From positions 806,001 to 870,000 of the forward strand of contig CAWDUQ010000002.1 in assembly GCA_963805495.1 (NCBI GenBank): 64,000 bases of DNA, given 5' to 3'. The first letter of the stretch is position 1. Each line of letters opens with the position of its first letter. This document shows, one piece after another, positions 35,409-43,677 of this stretch. This stretch comes from DAHUXD01 sp963805495 (GTDB lineage Bacteria; Acidobacteriota; Thermoanaerobaculia; UBA5066; Gp7-AA6). A program made the translations under genes and the position numbers. The notes beneath the pieces are model-generated. The model was not told the DNA's origin. It made no database searches and saw only the letters and a program-made list of their open reading frames with translations.

Positions 35409-36866
35409 CTACGTCCCGAAGCGCTTCTTGAGGAACTCCATCGTCAGGGCCACCCCGAAGCCGGAGGCCCCCGGCGGCCAGCCGCTCTGTTCCTTCTCGA
35501 AGTGGGCCACGCCCGCCACATCGAGGTGCGCCCAGGGGACGCCCTTCGGGACGAACTCCTTGAGGAAAATCCCGGCGTTGATGGTTCCGGCCGAGCGCCC
35601 GCCCGTGTTCCTCATGTCGGCCCACTCCGAGCGGAGGTTGTCGCGGTACTCGGGCCACAGGGGCAGCCGCCAGACGCGCTCCCCCGTGACCTCGCCCGCC
35701 GACTCCAGGGCCGCGGCGAGCGCCGCGTCCTCGGTCATCAGTCCGGCGCACTCGTGGCCGAGCGCGATCAGGACAGCGCCGGTCAGCGTCGCATAGTCGA
35801 GTAGAACGTCCGGCCGGAACTTCTCGGCGTACGAGAGGGCGTCGCCCAGGACGAGCCGCCCCTCGGCGTCGGTGTTGTCGACCTCGACGGTCTTGCCGTT
35901 GCGCATGCGGAGGATGTCGCCGGGGCGCTGCGCCGAACCGCCCGGCATGTTTTCGGTAACCGGCGCGAGCGCGACGACCCGCACGGGCAGCCGCAGGGCC
36001 TTCGCCGCCGCCAGGCAGGCAAAGACGGTGGCGGCGCCCATCATGTCGTACTTCATTTCGCCCATCGCCGGAGCGGGTTTCAGCGAGATTCCACCGGAAT
36101 CGAAGGTGATGCCCTTCCCGACGAGAACCGCCGTGGCGCGCGGCCGGGCGGGCGCGTGCTCTCCGATCAGCAGGAGGGGCGGGCGGGCGCTGCCGGCGTT
36201 GACGCCGAGAATGCCGCCCATCTTCTCCTTCTCGATCTGCCTGCGGTCGAGAGCCCGGAAGCGCAACCGGTGCCTGGCGCAGAGCTTCCGCGCCTCGGCG
36301 GCGAGCTCGACGGGGCCGAGGTCGTTGCCGGGGGCGTTGCCGACGTTGCGGGCCCAGACGACGGCCTCCGCGACGGCAACGGCCGCGCGCGCGTCGGCGG
36401 CGAGGCCCGCCGCCGTCAGACCGGGCGGAGGGACGAGGGCCGCCTCTCCGGCCGCCTTTCGCGAATCGCCCGCCGTCTTGTAGCGATCGAAGGCGTAATC
36501 CGCCAGAGCGATCTGGGGAAGGAGCGCCCGAAAGACGGGTTCGGACACGCCCTTGCCGAAGGCGAGCACGAGCGGCCGCCCCGGCCGGGAGAGCGCCTCG
36601 CGTACGGCCCGCCGGATCACGGCCCGCCAGCGGGCCGCCGACGCCGGCGCGGGCCCGAGGCCGTACAGCGTCCACGCCTGGCCGCCCGAGCCCGCCGTCG
36701 CGACCTCCTTCTCCTTGCCGCGGAACCCTGCTGCCCGGGCAGCCGCCTTGAGTGCCGCAGCGACGCTCGTCGGGGCGCCCCGGGAAGGGTCCGCGGATTC
36801 GTGCAGAAACGCGACTCGAACGGCCGAGGCGCCACGGGGGAGGGAATCCGTCAGGCGAATTTGCAT
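35409..36866 (-). CDS. pepA: Leucyl aminopeptidase (M17)
   Basis: A 485-residue cytosolic metallo-aminopeptidase. The N-terminal domain is divergent. The catalytic domain starts near residue 150 with ARNVGNAPGNDLGPVEL, then the metal ligands in VGKGITFDSGGISLKP, YDMMGAATVFAC, and the signature NTDAEGRLVLGDALSYAE (residues about 330-347), which includes the aspartate and glutamate that bind the two zinc ions. SEWADMRNTGGRSAGTINAG and WAHLDVAGVAHFE close the active site. It removes N-terminal residues from peptides. Start ATG at 36866, with AGGAG upstream; purC diverges 50 bp away. Confidence 0.94.
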   Translation of the reverse strand: MQIRLTDSLPRGASAVRVAFLHESADPSRGAPTSVAAALKAAARAAGFRGKEKEVATAGSGGQAWTLYGLGPAPASAARWRAVIRRAVREALSRPGRPLVLAFGKGVSEPVFRALLPQIALADYAFDRYKTAGDSRKAAGEAALVPPPGLTAAGLAADARAAVAVAEAVVWARNVGNAPGNDLGPVELAAEARKLCARHRLRFRALDRRQIEKEKMGGILGVNAGSARPPLLLIGEHAPARPRATAVLVGKGITFDSGGISLKPAPAMGEMKYDMMGAATVFACLAAAKALRLPVRVVALAPVTENMPGGSAQRPGDILRMRNGKTVEVDNTDAEGRLVLGDALSYAEKFRPDVLLDYATLTGAVLIALGHECAGLMTEDAALAAALESAGEVTGERVWRLPLWPEYRDNLRSEWADMRNTGGRSAGTINAGIFLKEFVPKGVPWAHLDVAGVAHFEKEQSGWPPGASGFGVALTMEFLKKRFGT

Positions 36867-36898
36867 GGGGGCTCCTACGATAACAGAGGCGCGGGCTG

Positions 36899-36907
36899 TG
36901 CTAACTT
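36899..36907 (+). promoter_or_regulatory. Extended -10 element of purC
   Basis: TGCTAACTT, with TG one base before TAACTT, lies 9 bases before the purC ATG, so the mRNA may be nearly leaderless. On the opposite strand, TGTTATCGT (about 36888-36880) could be the corresponding element of pepA. Neither has a good -35. Confidence 0.3.
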
Positions 36908-36916
36908 CACCGACCC

Positions 36917-37813
36917 ATGACGGCCATCACCGAAACCCACCTGGCGAGCGCGCGCCTCTCGCGCCGGGGCAAGGTCCGCGAGCTCTACGATCTCGACCAC
37001 TCTTTACTCCTTGTCGCGAGCGACCGGATCTCGGCCTTCGACGTCGTCCTCGCCCCCGGGATACCCGACAAGGGCAAGATTCTGAACCAGCTGTCCAATT
37101 TCTGGTTCCGGAAGTTTTCCGACGTCGAAAACCACCTCCTCGAGACGGACGTCTCCCGTTTTCCCGAGGAGCTCCAGGCCGACGCGCCGCAGCTCGAGGG
37201 ACGGTCCGTGATCGTCCGCAAGTGCGAGGTCATCCCGTTCGAATGCGTCGCGCGCGGGTACCTCGCGGGTTCCGGCTGGGCCGAGTACCGGAAGACCGGG
37301 CACGTCTGCGGCATCCGCCTCCCGGAGGGTCTCCGGGAGTCCGACCGGCTGCCGCAGCCGATCTTCACCCCCGCGACCAAGGCCGAAACCGGCCACGACG
37401 AGAACATCTCTTTCGAGCGAATGGCGGGCGGCCTTCCCGAGGGCGAAGCGGAGCGGTTGCGCGACATGACGCTTTCGCTCTATTCCCGGGCCGCCGAGTA
37501 TGCCGCGTCGCGCGGCCTGATTCTCGCCGACACCAAGCTCGAGTTCGGCCGGCTCGAAAGCCGGATCGTCTGGATCGACGAGGCGTTCACGCCCGACTCC
37601 TCGCGTTACTGGGACGCGGCGCTCTACCAGCCCGGCCGGGGCCAGGCGTCGTTCGACAAGCAGTTCGTCCGGGACTGGCTGGAATCGACGGGCTGGGACA
37701 AGAAGCCGCCGGCACCGAAGCTTCCGGAGGGCGTCGTCCGCACGACGCGCGAGAAGTACCTCGATGCCTACCGGAAGATCACCGACGGGATGCCGGAGCA
37801 CCTGACGCCCTAG
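36917..37813 (+). CDS. purC: Phosphoribosylaminoimidazole-succinocarboxamide synthase
   Basis: PurC ligates aspartate to CAIR in purine synthesis. The 298-residue protein starts with SRRGKVRELYDLDHSLLLVASDRISAFDV, the ATP-binding segment, followed by ECVARGYLAGSGWAEYR and the substrate segment LPQPIFTPATKAETGHDENI, and then LADTKLEFG and WIDEAFTPDSSRYWDAALY. It is of the longer type found in many bacteria and fungi (about 300 residues). Nothing is missing. A repeat element begins 8 bases after its stop. Confidence 0.95.
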   Translation: MTAITETHLASARLSRRGKVRELYDLDHSLLLVASDRISAFDVVLAPGIPDKGKILNQLSNFWFRKFSDVENHLLETDVSRFPEELQADAPQLEGRSVIVRKCEVIPFECVARGYLAGSGWAEYRKTGHVCGIRLPEGLRESDRLPQPIFTPATKAETGHDENISFERMAGGLPEGEAERLRDMTLSLYSRAAEYAASRGLILADTKLEFGRLESRIVWIDEAFTPDSSRYWDAALYQPGRGQASFDKQFVRDWLESTGWDKKPPAPKLPEGVVRTTREKYLDAYRKITDGMPEHLTP

Positions 37814-37820
37814 CTGTGAA

Positions 37821-38036
37821 TTCTCAAGACGTTGTTCACTGTGCCGGCGCCCGCTTCGTGAAGCGACCCCTGAAACTGCCGCGCCCCGGCACGTAGGGGC
37901 GCCCCTTGCGGGCGCCCCCTCCTGGGCCCATCGAGGGGCGGCACGCGAATCGTCAGCGTGTCAGCAGGCGGCCACAAGGGCCGCCCCTACGGCCCGGGTC
38001 TCACCTCGCCGAATTGCGTGAACAACCTGTTGAGAA
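37821..38036. repeat. MITE-like repeat, copy 1 (216 bp)
   Basis: An element bounded by imperfect terminal inverted repeats: TTCTCAAGACGTTGTTCA at the left and TGAACAACCTGTTGAGAA at the right. Inside, GTAGGGGCGCCCCTTGCGGG and GGGCGGCCACAAGGGCCG form outward hairpins, and GTAGGGGCG and CGCCCCTAC are inverse of each other. It lies between the convergent purC and radA genes. A second copy, of 205 bp, lies at 56886-57090. It encodes no protein; an antisense frame through it is spurious. Confidence 0.85.
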
Positions 38037-38076
38037 ACGACACCTAGCTCCGGGCCCCCGGGACGGGGTCCCGCCC

Positions 38077-39438
38077 TCAGCGTTTCCCGAAAAGCTCGCC
38101 GAGAAAGCCCGCCACCCGGTCGACCGGACGGCAGGCGAGGTCCGTGAACGCGGCCGCTTCGCCCGCGTTGCCGGCCGGAAGGAACACGGTCCGGAATCCG
38201 AGCGCCGAAGCCTCCTTCAGACGCGATGCGGCGGCGGGCACCCGCCGCACCTCGGAGAGGAGACCGATCTCCCCGAAGAACACGCTGCGTTCGGGCAGCG
38301 GCGCCGAGCGTGCCGAGGAGGCGAGCGCGGCGATCACGGCCAGGTCCGCGGCCGGCTCGGTGACCTCGATTCCGCCGGTGCATGCCACGAAGACCTCTCG
38401 GGTCGAGAGCGCCAGCCCCGCCCCCTCGAGCACCGCGAGCAGCAGGGCGAGGCGGCCGCCGTCGAGCCCGATGGCGACGCGGCGCGGCGATCCGGCCGAC
38501 ACCGAGCCGACGAGGGCCTGGATCTCGACGAGCACCGAACGCGTGCCCTCACGGGCCGCCGTGACGGCGCTGCCCGGCAGACCCGCGCGGCGCTCCGCGA
38601 GAAGGACCGCCGAGGCGTCCGGCAACTCGGCGAGACCCTCCCCCGTCATCTCGTAGAGAGCGATCTCGTCGACCGGCCCGAAGCGGTTCTTCGTCGCGCG
38701 GAGCAGGCGTCTCGAGCCGCCCCGGTCGCCTTCGATCGAGACGACGGCGTCGACGAGATGCTCGAGCGACTTCGGCCCCGCGAGGTTCCCGTCCTTGGTG
38801 ACGTGCCCGACGAGGAGGACCGGCACGCCTCGCGATTTCGCGTAGCGCGTCAGCTCCGCCGCGACCGCCCGCACCTGGGAGACCGTCCCCGGAGTCGAGG
38901 CGAGCGACGGGCTCGAGACGGCCTGCACCGAGTCCACGACGACGACCGCGGGTTGCCGGGCCTCGGCCTCGGCGACGATGCGGGTCACGTCGGTCTCGGC
39001 GAGGACCAGAAGGCGCCCGTCGCGGATCCCGAGCCGCTCCGCCCTCAACCGAACCTGCGCCGCCGACTCCTCGGCGCTGGCGTAGAGCACGTCGCGGCCT
39101 CCGCGGGAGGCGACGCCGCGACCGGCCTGGAAGAGCAGCGTCGACTTGCCGATCCCGGGCTCGCCCCCGAGCAGGACGACCGAGCCGGGAACGAGGCCTC
39201 CGCCGAGGACGCGATCGAATCCCGGAAGTCCCGTCGGGCAGCGCGGGCCTTCGAGCGGATCGACGTCCCCGATCGGGACCGAGCGACCGCCGCCGGGGCT
39301 CGCTGTCGGCGGCGCCGGCTTCTCCCGGGCCTCCTCGATGTAGGAGTTCCAGTCCCCGCACTCGGGGCAGCGACCCAGCCACTTCGGCGCGGTCGCGCCG
39401 CAGGACTGGCAGGCGAAAAGTGTGACGGCTCGGGCCAT
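38077..39438 (-). CDS. radA: DNA repair protein RadA
   Basis: RadA (Sms) is a RecA-like branch-migration helicase used in recombinational repair. The 453-residue protein has an N-terminal zinc finger (FACQSCGATAPKWLGRCPEC), Walker A GGEPGIGKSTLL, Walker B VVVDSVQAV, and the RadA-specific KNRFG motif in ATKNRFGPVDEIALYEMTG. The C-terminal third is a Lon-protease-like domain (IGLDGGRLALLLAVLEGAGL). It lies 12 bp downstream of mlaD and could be in the alr-mlaEFD transcript. Confidence 0.95.
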   Translation of the reverse strand: MARAVTLFACQSCGATAPKWLGRCPECGDWNSYIEEAREKPAPPTASPGGGRSVPIGDVDPLEGPRCPTGLPGFDRVLGGGLVPGSVVLLGGEPGIGKSTLLFQAGRGVASRGGRDVLYASAEESAAQVRLRAERLGIRDGRLLVLAETDVTRIVAEAEARQPAVVVVDSVQAVSSPSLASTPGTVSQVRAVAAELTRYAKSRGVPVLLVGHVTKDGNLAGPKSLEHLVDAVVSIEGDRGGSRRLLRATKNRFGPVDEIALYEMTGEGLAELPDASAVLLAERRAGLPGSAVTAAREGTRSVLVEIQALVGSVSAGSPRRVAIGLDGGRLALLLAVLEGAGLALSTREVFVACTGGIEVTEPAADLAVIAALASSARSAPLPERSVFFGEIGLLSEVRRVPAAASRLKEASALGFRTVFLPAGNAGEAAAFTDLACRPVDRVAGFLGELFGKR

Positions 39439-39450
39439 GGGTCCTTTGCG

Positions 39451-40893
39451 CTATCGCGTCGGGATCGATCCCGCCAGGTACTTCATGTCGTCGTCGCCCC
39501 ACCGAATCCCGGCGCCGACGAAGAACGAATCGCGGTTCGCCTTCGTGTTGAGCAGGTCGTCCCAGCCCCCCGTCAGGAAGATCGAGGGCGTGAAGTAATA
39601 GCGCCCGGTCAACTTGGCGTGCGGGTTCAGGCCGTCCTCGTCGGAGAAGTTCCACACTTCGGCCGAAAAGCGCAGCCGGTCCTTGAGGGTCAGGTAGTCG
39701 ATGCCGGCGCCGCCGGAGTTTTCGATCAGGCCGGCCCGCCCGACCCAGTGCCCGACCCGATAGCCGACCTCGGCCGAGATCGCAACCGAGTCCTTGAACT
39801 CGGCCTGGTCCTGCCGCACGACCTCGGTGTGGCCGTCCGGGTACGTGATGGTCGTGACCGTGGTCGTGTCGTGGCGAACGCCATAGGGCTGGCTCGAGAT
39901 CTCGAGACGGTAGAAGCGCTGCGTGCCGACCGGCTGGAGGTCCGCGGAGAAGTAGCCCTTGCCCTTGCCGTTGGCCGTGAGGTACTCGGCGCGGAGGCCG
40001 AGATCGAGGTTCAGCTTCCGCACCTTTTTCATGGCGTCGGTGAGGTCCGCGACTCCCTCTTTCACGGACACGAGGGCCTCGTTCAGGTTTTTGCTCGTCT
40101 CGTCGCTGTTGACGAGGTTGCCGACCGTGCCCTGGCCCTGGGCGATCTTGCCGGTGATCGCGTTCATGTTGTCGACGGTCGTCTGGAGCTTCGCCGTGAG
40201 GTCTTTCGCGTTCTCGACGCCCTGCGTGACGTTGCCCGAGTTGGAAGCGACGAGCCGGTCGATCCGGTCGACGAGCTTGGTCATCTGGGCCGAGAACTCC
40301 TTGAAGTTCGTGGTCGTCGAGTCGATGTTGGCCCGGTTCGACTCGAGGATCTTGCGCAGCTCCCGGGAAAGCACGAGCACGTTGTCGACGATTCCGGTCA
40401 GCCGCTCCTCGCCGAGCGCGCCGCCCAGGGACTCCTTCAGGTTCGACGTGATGTCGCGGATGTCGACCTCGATGTCCCGCGCCAGGCGCGTGATCTGGTC
40501 GAAGGACACGGGGGTGTCGCCCTTCAGGGTCGAGCCTTCCGCCAGCGTGGTTCCGCCCACGGGCCCCGGGATGAGCTCGACGTACTTGTCGCCGAGCATT
40601 CCGAGGCTCTGGATCGACGCCGACGCGCCGTCGCGGAGGGCCACGTCCCGGGTCAGCTCGAGGTCGACGACGGCCTTTCCGCCGACGAGGCGGATGCGCG
40701 CCACCTTGCCCACCTGAACTCCCGCCATCCGGACGTCGGACTTTTCCTTCAGCCCCGCCACGTCGTCGAACTGCACGGAGATCGTCTTGCCCTTTTCTCT
40801 CCCGAGGCGCAGGTCCTCGATCTTCCAGATCAGCAGGCCCGCGACGACCAGAACCATGAGAAAAAACGCTCCGACCTTCGCCGTATTGCTCAT
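39451..40893 (-). CDS. mlaD: MlaD-like protein: MCE domain, long helical stalk and predicted outer-membrane barrel
   Basis: A 480-residue protein, much longer than typical MlaD (about 180). Residues 7-24 are a membrane helix, 35-112 a single MCE domain (ISVQFDDVAGLKEKSDVRMA, GDKYVELIPG). Residues 131-290 are a long, polar, coiled-coil-like helical region. From 293 to 480 the chain alternates amphipathic strands with turns: LDLGLRAEYLT, VGTQRFYRLEISSQ, VAISAEVGYRVGHWVGRAGL, LRFSAEVWNFSD, AKLTGRYYFT, SFFVGAGIRW. This looks like an outer-membrane barrel. Such MlaD-barrel fusions have been described as a one-protein lipid bridge in diderm Firmicutes (Veillonella). It probably moves phospholipids between membranes with MlaE and MlaF. 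The ATG overlaps the mlaF stop. Confidence 0.88.
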   Translation of the reverse strand: MSNTAKVGAFFLMVLVVAGLLIWKIEDLRLGREKGKTISVQFDDVAGLKEKSDVRMAGVQVGKVARIRLVGGKAVVDLELTRDVALRDGASASIQSLGMLGDKYVELIPGPVGGTTLAEGSTLKGDTPVSFDQITRLARDIEVDIRDITSNLKESLGGALGEERLTGIVDNVLVLSRELRKILESNRANIDSTTTNFKEFSAQMTKLVDRIDRLVASNSGNVTQGVENAKDLTAKLQTTVDNMNAITGKIAQGQGTVGNLVNSDETSKNLNEALVSVKEGVADLTDAMKKVRKLNLDLGLRAEYLTANGKGKGYFSADLQPVGTQRFYRLEISSQPYGVRHDTTTVTTITYPDGHTEVVRQDQAEFKDSVAISAEVGYRVGHWVGRAGLIENSGGAGIDYLTLKDRLRFSAEVWNFSDEDGLNPHAKLTGRYYFTPSIFLTGGWDDLLNTKANRDSFFVGAGIRWGDDDMKYLAGSIPTR

Positions 40894-41714
40894 CGCGCCT
40901 CCGAAATGGCTCGTTGCCGCGCCCTCTCCGACTCCACGGTCAGCGGGCCCTCGGCTCGCCCTTCGACGAACTGGCGCACCGCGGGGTCGCTCGACTTCAT
41001 GAACTCCTCGGGAGGCGCGTCGAACAGGATCTTGCCCCCGAAGAGCAGGGCGAGTCGGTCCCCGATCTTCAGTGCACTCGGGATGTGGTGGGTGATCGTC
41101 ACGATGGTCGGCTCCATCTGGCGGCGGATGCCGAGGATGACCTCGGCGATGACGTCGGTCGTGATCGGGTCGAGTCCCGTGTTGGGCTCGTCGAAGAGGA
41201 GGATCTCGGGCCGGTGCGCGATGGCCCGCGCGAACCCGACGCGTCGCCGCATGCCTCCCGACAGCTCCGAGGGCCGCTTGGCGCCGATCTCGGGAAGCTG
41301 GACGAGCTCGAGACACTCCTCGACCCGCGCCCGCACCTGCGCGGGCGACCGCCCGGAACGGCGCAGCGGGAAGGCGACGTTGTCGTAGACGCTCATCGAG
41401 TCGAAAAGGGCGCCTTCCTGGAACGACATGCCGAACTTCTTGCGCACGGCGTTGCGCCCGAGGGTGTCGAGCGACCAGAGGTCCTGTCCGTCGACGAAGA
41501 CGTGGCCCGCGTCCGGTTGGATGAGCCCGATCAGGTGCTTGAGAAGCACGCTCTTGCCGGTCCCCGACGGGCCCACGATGACGAGCGACTCGCCCGTTCC
41601 GACGTTCAGATCGATCCCGTCGAGCACGACGTGCCCCTGGAACGACTTGTGCAGGTCCTCCGCGCGGAGCTTGCCAACCGCAGCGCCGGCGCGCACGGGA
41701 CGCCGCGCGCTCAA
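40890..41714 (-). CDS. mlaF: ABC transporter ATPase, MlaF type
   Basis: A 274-residue ATPase with Walker A (GPSGTGKSVLLKHL), Q-loop (FQEGALFDSMSVYDN), signature LSGGMRRRVGFARAI, Walker B LLFDEPNTGLD and H-loop (THHIPSAL). The profile, in particular EGALFDSM, is typical of MlaF/Ttg2A, the ATPase of the MCE phospholipid transporter. The start TTG at 41714 gives an ideal TTGA overlap with mlaE; a GTG several codons later is an alternative. It overlaps mlaD at the 3' end (ATGA). Confidence 0.9.
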   Translation of the reverse strand: MSARRPVRAGAAVGKLRAEDLHKSFQGHVVLDGIDLNVGTGESLVIVGPSGTGKSVLLKHLIGLIQPDAGHVFVDGQDLWSLDTLGRNAVRKKFGMSFQEGALFDSMSVYDNVAFPLRRSGRSPAQVRARVEECLELVQLPEIGAKRPSELSGGMRRRVGFARAIAHRPEILLFDEPNTGLDPITTDVIAEVILGIRRQMEPTIVTITHHIPSALKIGDRLALLFGGKILFDAPPEEFMKSSDPAVRQFVEGRAEGPLTVESERARQRAISEAR

Positions 41715-42484
41715 AAGAGAAGCCTCGTCAGGAAGAAGTCGGCGAGGAGGATCGCGAGGCTCCCGACCACGACCGCCTGGGTCGTGGCCCGGCCGACGCC
41801 TTCCGCACCCCCCGAGGTGTGGTACCCGCGGCTGCACGCGACCACCGAGAGGATCAGCCCGAAGACCGCGGCCTTGACGAGCCCGACGGTGAAGTCTTCG
41901 AGGTCCAGGAACTGAAACGAACTGTCGTAGTAGGTCACGGGGTTGGCGCCGAGCAGCTGCACCGCGACGAAGTAGCCGCCGTACATGCCCACGGCGTCGC
42001 CCATCACGACGAGCAGCGGCAGCATCAGGATCGAGGCGATCACCCGCGGCACCACGAGATACTGCACGGGCTCGGTCGCCAGGGCCTCCAGGGCGTCGAT
42101 CTGCTCGGTCACGCGCATGCTGCCGATCTCCGCGGCCATCGCGCTGCCCACCCGGCCCGAAACCATCAGGGCCGAGAGGACCGGCGCGAGCTCGCGGGTC
42201 AGCGACAGGGCCACGACGGCACCTACGAGGCTCTGGGCGTTGAAGCGGGCGAACCCCGAGTAGGTCTGGAGGGCCAGTACCATGCCCGTGAAGAGGGTCG
42301 TCAGGAGCACGAGCGGGATCGAGTCCACCCCGACCCGCACCATCTGGCGGACCCACTCCGCGACGTCGTAGGGCGGGCGCGGTGCCCAGGCGAGGATCCG
42401 GCCGAGCATTCCGAAGAACCGCCCGAGTTCCTCGAGGAACCGGATGACCATGCGCCCGACGGACTCGAGGGCCCGGACGATCAC
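41711..42484 (-). CDS. mlaE: ABC transporter permease, MlaE type
   Basis: A 257-residue MlaE/YrbE-type permease with about five membrane helices. An N-terminal amphipathic segment (FLEELGRFFGMLGRILAW) is followed by QMVRVGVDSIPLVLLTTLFTGMVLALQ, GSAMAAEIGSMRVTEQIDALEAL (the conserved EQIDAL motif), PRVIASILMLPLLVVMGDAVG and VVACSRGYHTSGGAEGVGRATTQAVV. It forms the membrane core of the lipid transporter with MlaF and MlaD. The GTG at 42484 overlaps the alr stop. Confidence 0.93.
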   Translation of the reverse strand: MIVRALESVGRMVIRFLEELGRFFGMLGRILAWAPRPPYDVAEWVRQMVRVGVDSIPLVLLTTLFTGMVLALQTYSGFARFNAQSLVGAVVALSLTRELAPVLSALMVSGRVGSAMAAEIGSMRVTEQIDALEALATEPVQYLVVPRVIASILMLPLLVVMGDAVGMYGGYFVAVQLLGANPVTYYDSSFQFLDLEDFTVGLVKAAVFGLILSVVACSRGYHTSGGAEGVGRATTQAVVVGSLAILLADFFLTRLLF

Positions 42485-43623
42485 CCGCGGCCCCCCGTGT
42501 GAACCCGTTCGACGCGCGGACCGATGCCGCAGAGGATCTCGTAGGGGATCGTCCCGGCGGCGCGCGCGAGGTCCCAGGCCGTGACCGTCTCGCCGCCGTC
42601 GCGACCGAGGCAGATCGCCCGGTCGCCGCGCCGCACGCCCGTGCCGGTTGCGTCCACCAGAGTCACATCCATGCTGACCGCTCCCACCACCGGGACCCGC
42701 ATCCCGCGCAAGAGGACCGAGACTCGTCCGGACATGCACCGACGAAGACCGTCATGATAGCCGATGGGCAGCACCGCGATCGTCGACTCGCGCGACGTCA
42801 CGAACCGCCCGCCGTAGCCGAGCGGTGTCCCGGCCGGTACGGTCCGCACCGACGCGACGCGGGCTTCGAGCGTCATCGCCGGCCGGAGCGCCGCGCTCTC
42901 GAGAGCCTCCGCCGGCGACACGCCGTAGAGGGCGAGGCCGGGGCGGACCGCATCGAGCCACGCCGGAGGCGCGCCGAGGATCGCCGCCGAGTTGGCGGCG
43001 TGCACGAGGCCCGGCGCGATGCCGGCTTCGCGAAGGCGCGCGACGGACTCCACGAGGACGCTCACCTGGCGTGCCGTCTGCGGCGATTCGGGTTCGTCCG
43101 CGCCGGAGAGATTCGTGAACGTTCCGGAGAGGGAGAGGCGTGGAAACCGCGAGATGAGCGCAATGACGCGATCGAGCTCTCCCGGGCGGATGCCCGCGCG
43201 CCCCATGCCCGCGTCGATCTCGAGGTGGACGGCGAGCGGCCCGGTGCGCCCCCCGGCGGCTTCGGCGAAAGCCTCGGCCTGGCCCGCGTCGTACAGCGCG
43301 GGCGTGAGGCCGTAGCTCGAGATCCTCGGCAGCTCCTCGGGCTCGGCCCGCGAGAGAACCAGGATCTCGCCCCCGATTCCCACCCGGCGCAACGCCACGC
43401 CCTCCTCGACGTTGGCGACGGCGAAGCGGTCCGCCCCCTCCCGCGCCAGCCGCGTCGCGACGGGGCCGGCGCCGTGCCCGTAGGCGTCCGCCTTCACGAC
43501 GGCGTAGACGGGCCGGGGGAAGACGCGGTCGGCCAGGAACCGGTAGTTGGAGGCGACGGCGTCGAGGTCGACGAGCGCGCGCACGAAATACGGAGCGTCG
43601 GAATTCCCGGGTGAAGGGTTCAC
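42481..43623 (-). CDS. alr: Alanine racemase
   Basis: A 380-residue PLP enzyme that makes D-alanine for peptidoglycan. The Schiff-base lysine is in VYAVVKADAYGHGA near residue 45, HLEIDAGMGRAGI follows, and the catalytic tyrosine is in LPIGYHDGLRR. PVVGAVSMDVTLVD is the second conserved block. The start is GTG 43623. It is 54 bp downstream of dnaB and starts the alr-mlaE-mlaF-mlaD run. Confidence 0.94.
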   Translation of the reverse strand: MNPSPGNSDAPYFVRALVDLDAVASNYRFLADRVFPRPVYAVVKADAYGHGAGPVATRLAREGADRFAVANVEEGVALRRVGIGGEILVLSRAEPEELPRISSYGLTPALYDAGQAEAFAEAAGGRTGPLAVHLEIDAGMGRAGIRPGELDRVIALISRFPRLSLSGTFTNLSGADEPESPQTARQVSVLVESVARLREAGIAPGLVHAANSAAILGAPPAWLDAVRPGLALYGVSPAEALESAALRPAMTLEARVASVRTVPAGTPLGYGGRFVTSRESTIAVLPIGYHDGLRRCMSGRVSVLLRGMRVPVVGAVSMDVTLVDATGTGVRRGDRAICLGRDGGETVTAWDLARAAGTIPYEILCGIGPRVERVHTGGRG

Positions 43624-43677
43624 AGGCTCGCGATTCTCTCGCGTTTCGATCCCGGGAGCGGGGCCCGCCGCGGCCGA

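Noticed and set aside
37906..41388. A 1160-codon plus-strand frame opposite radA and mlaD
   Set aside because: Antisense shadow of genes with strong family motifs; starts inside the repeat element.
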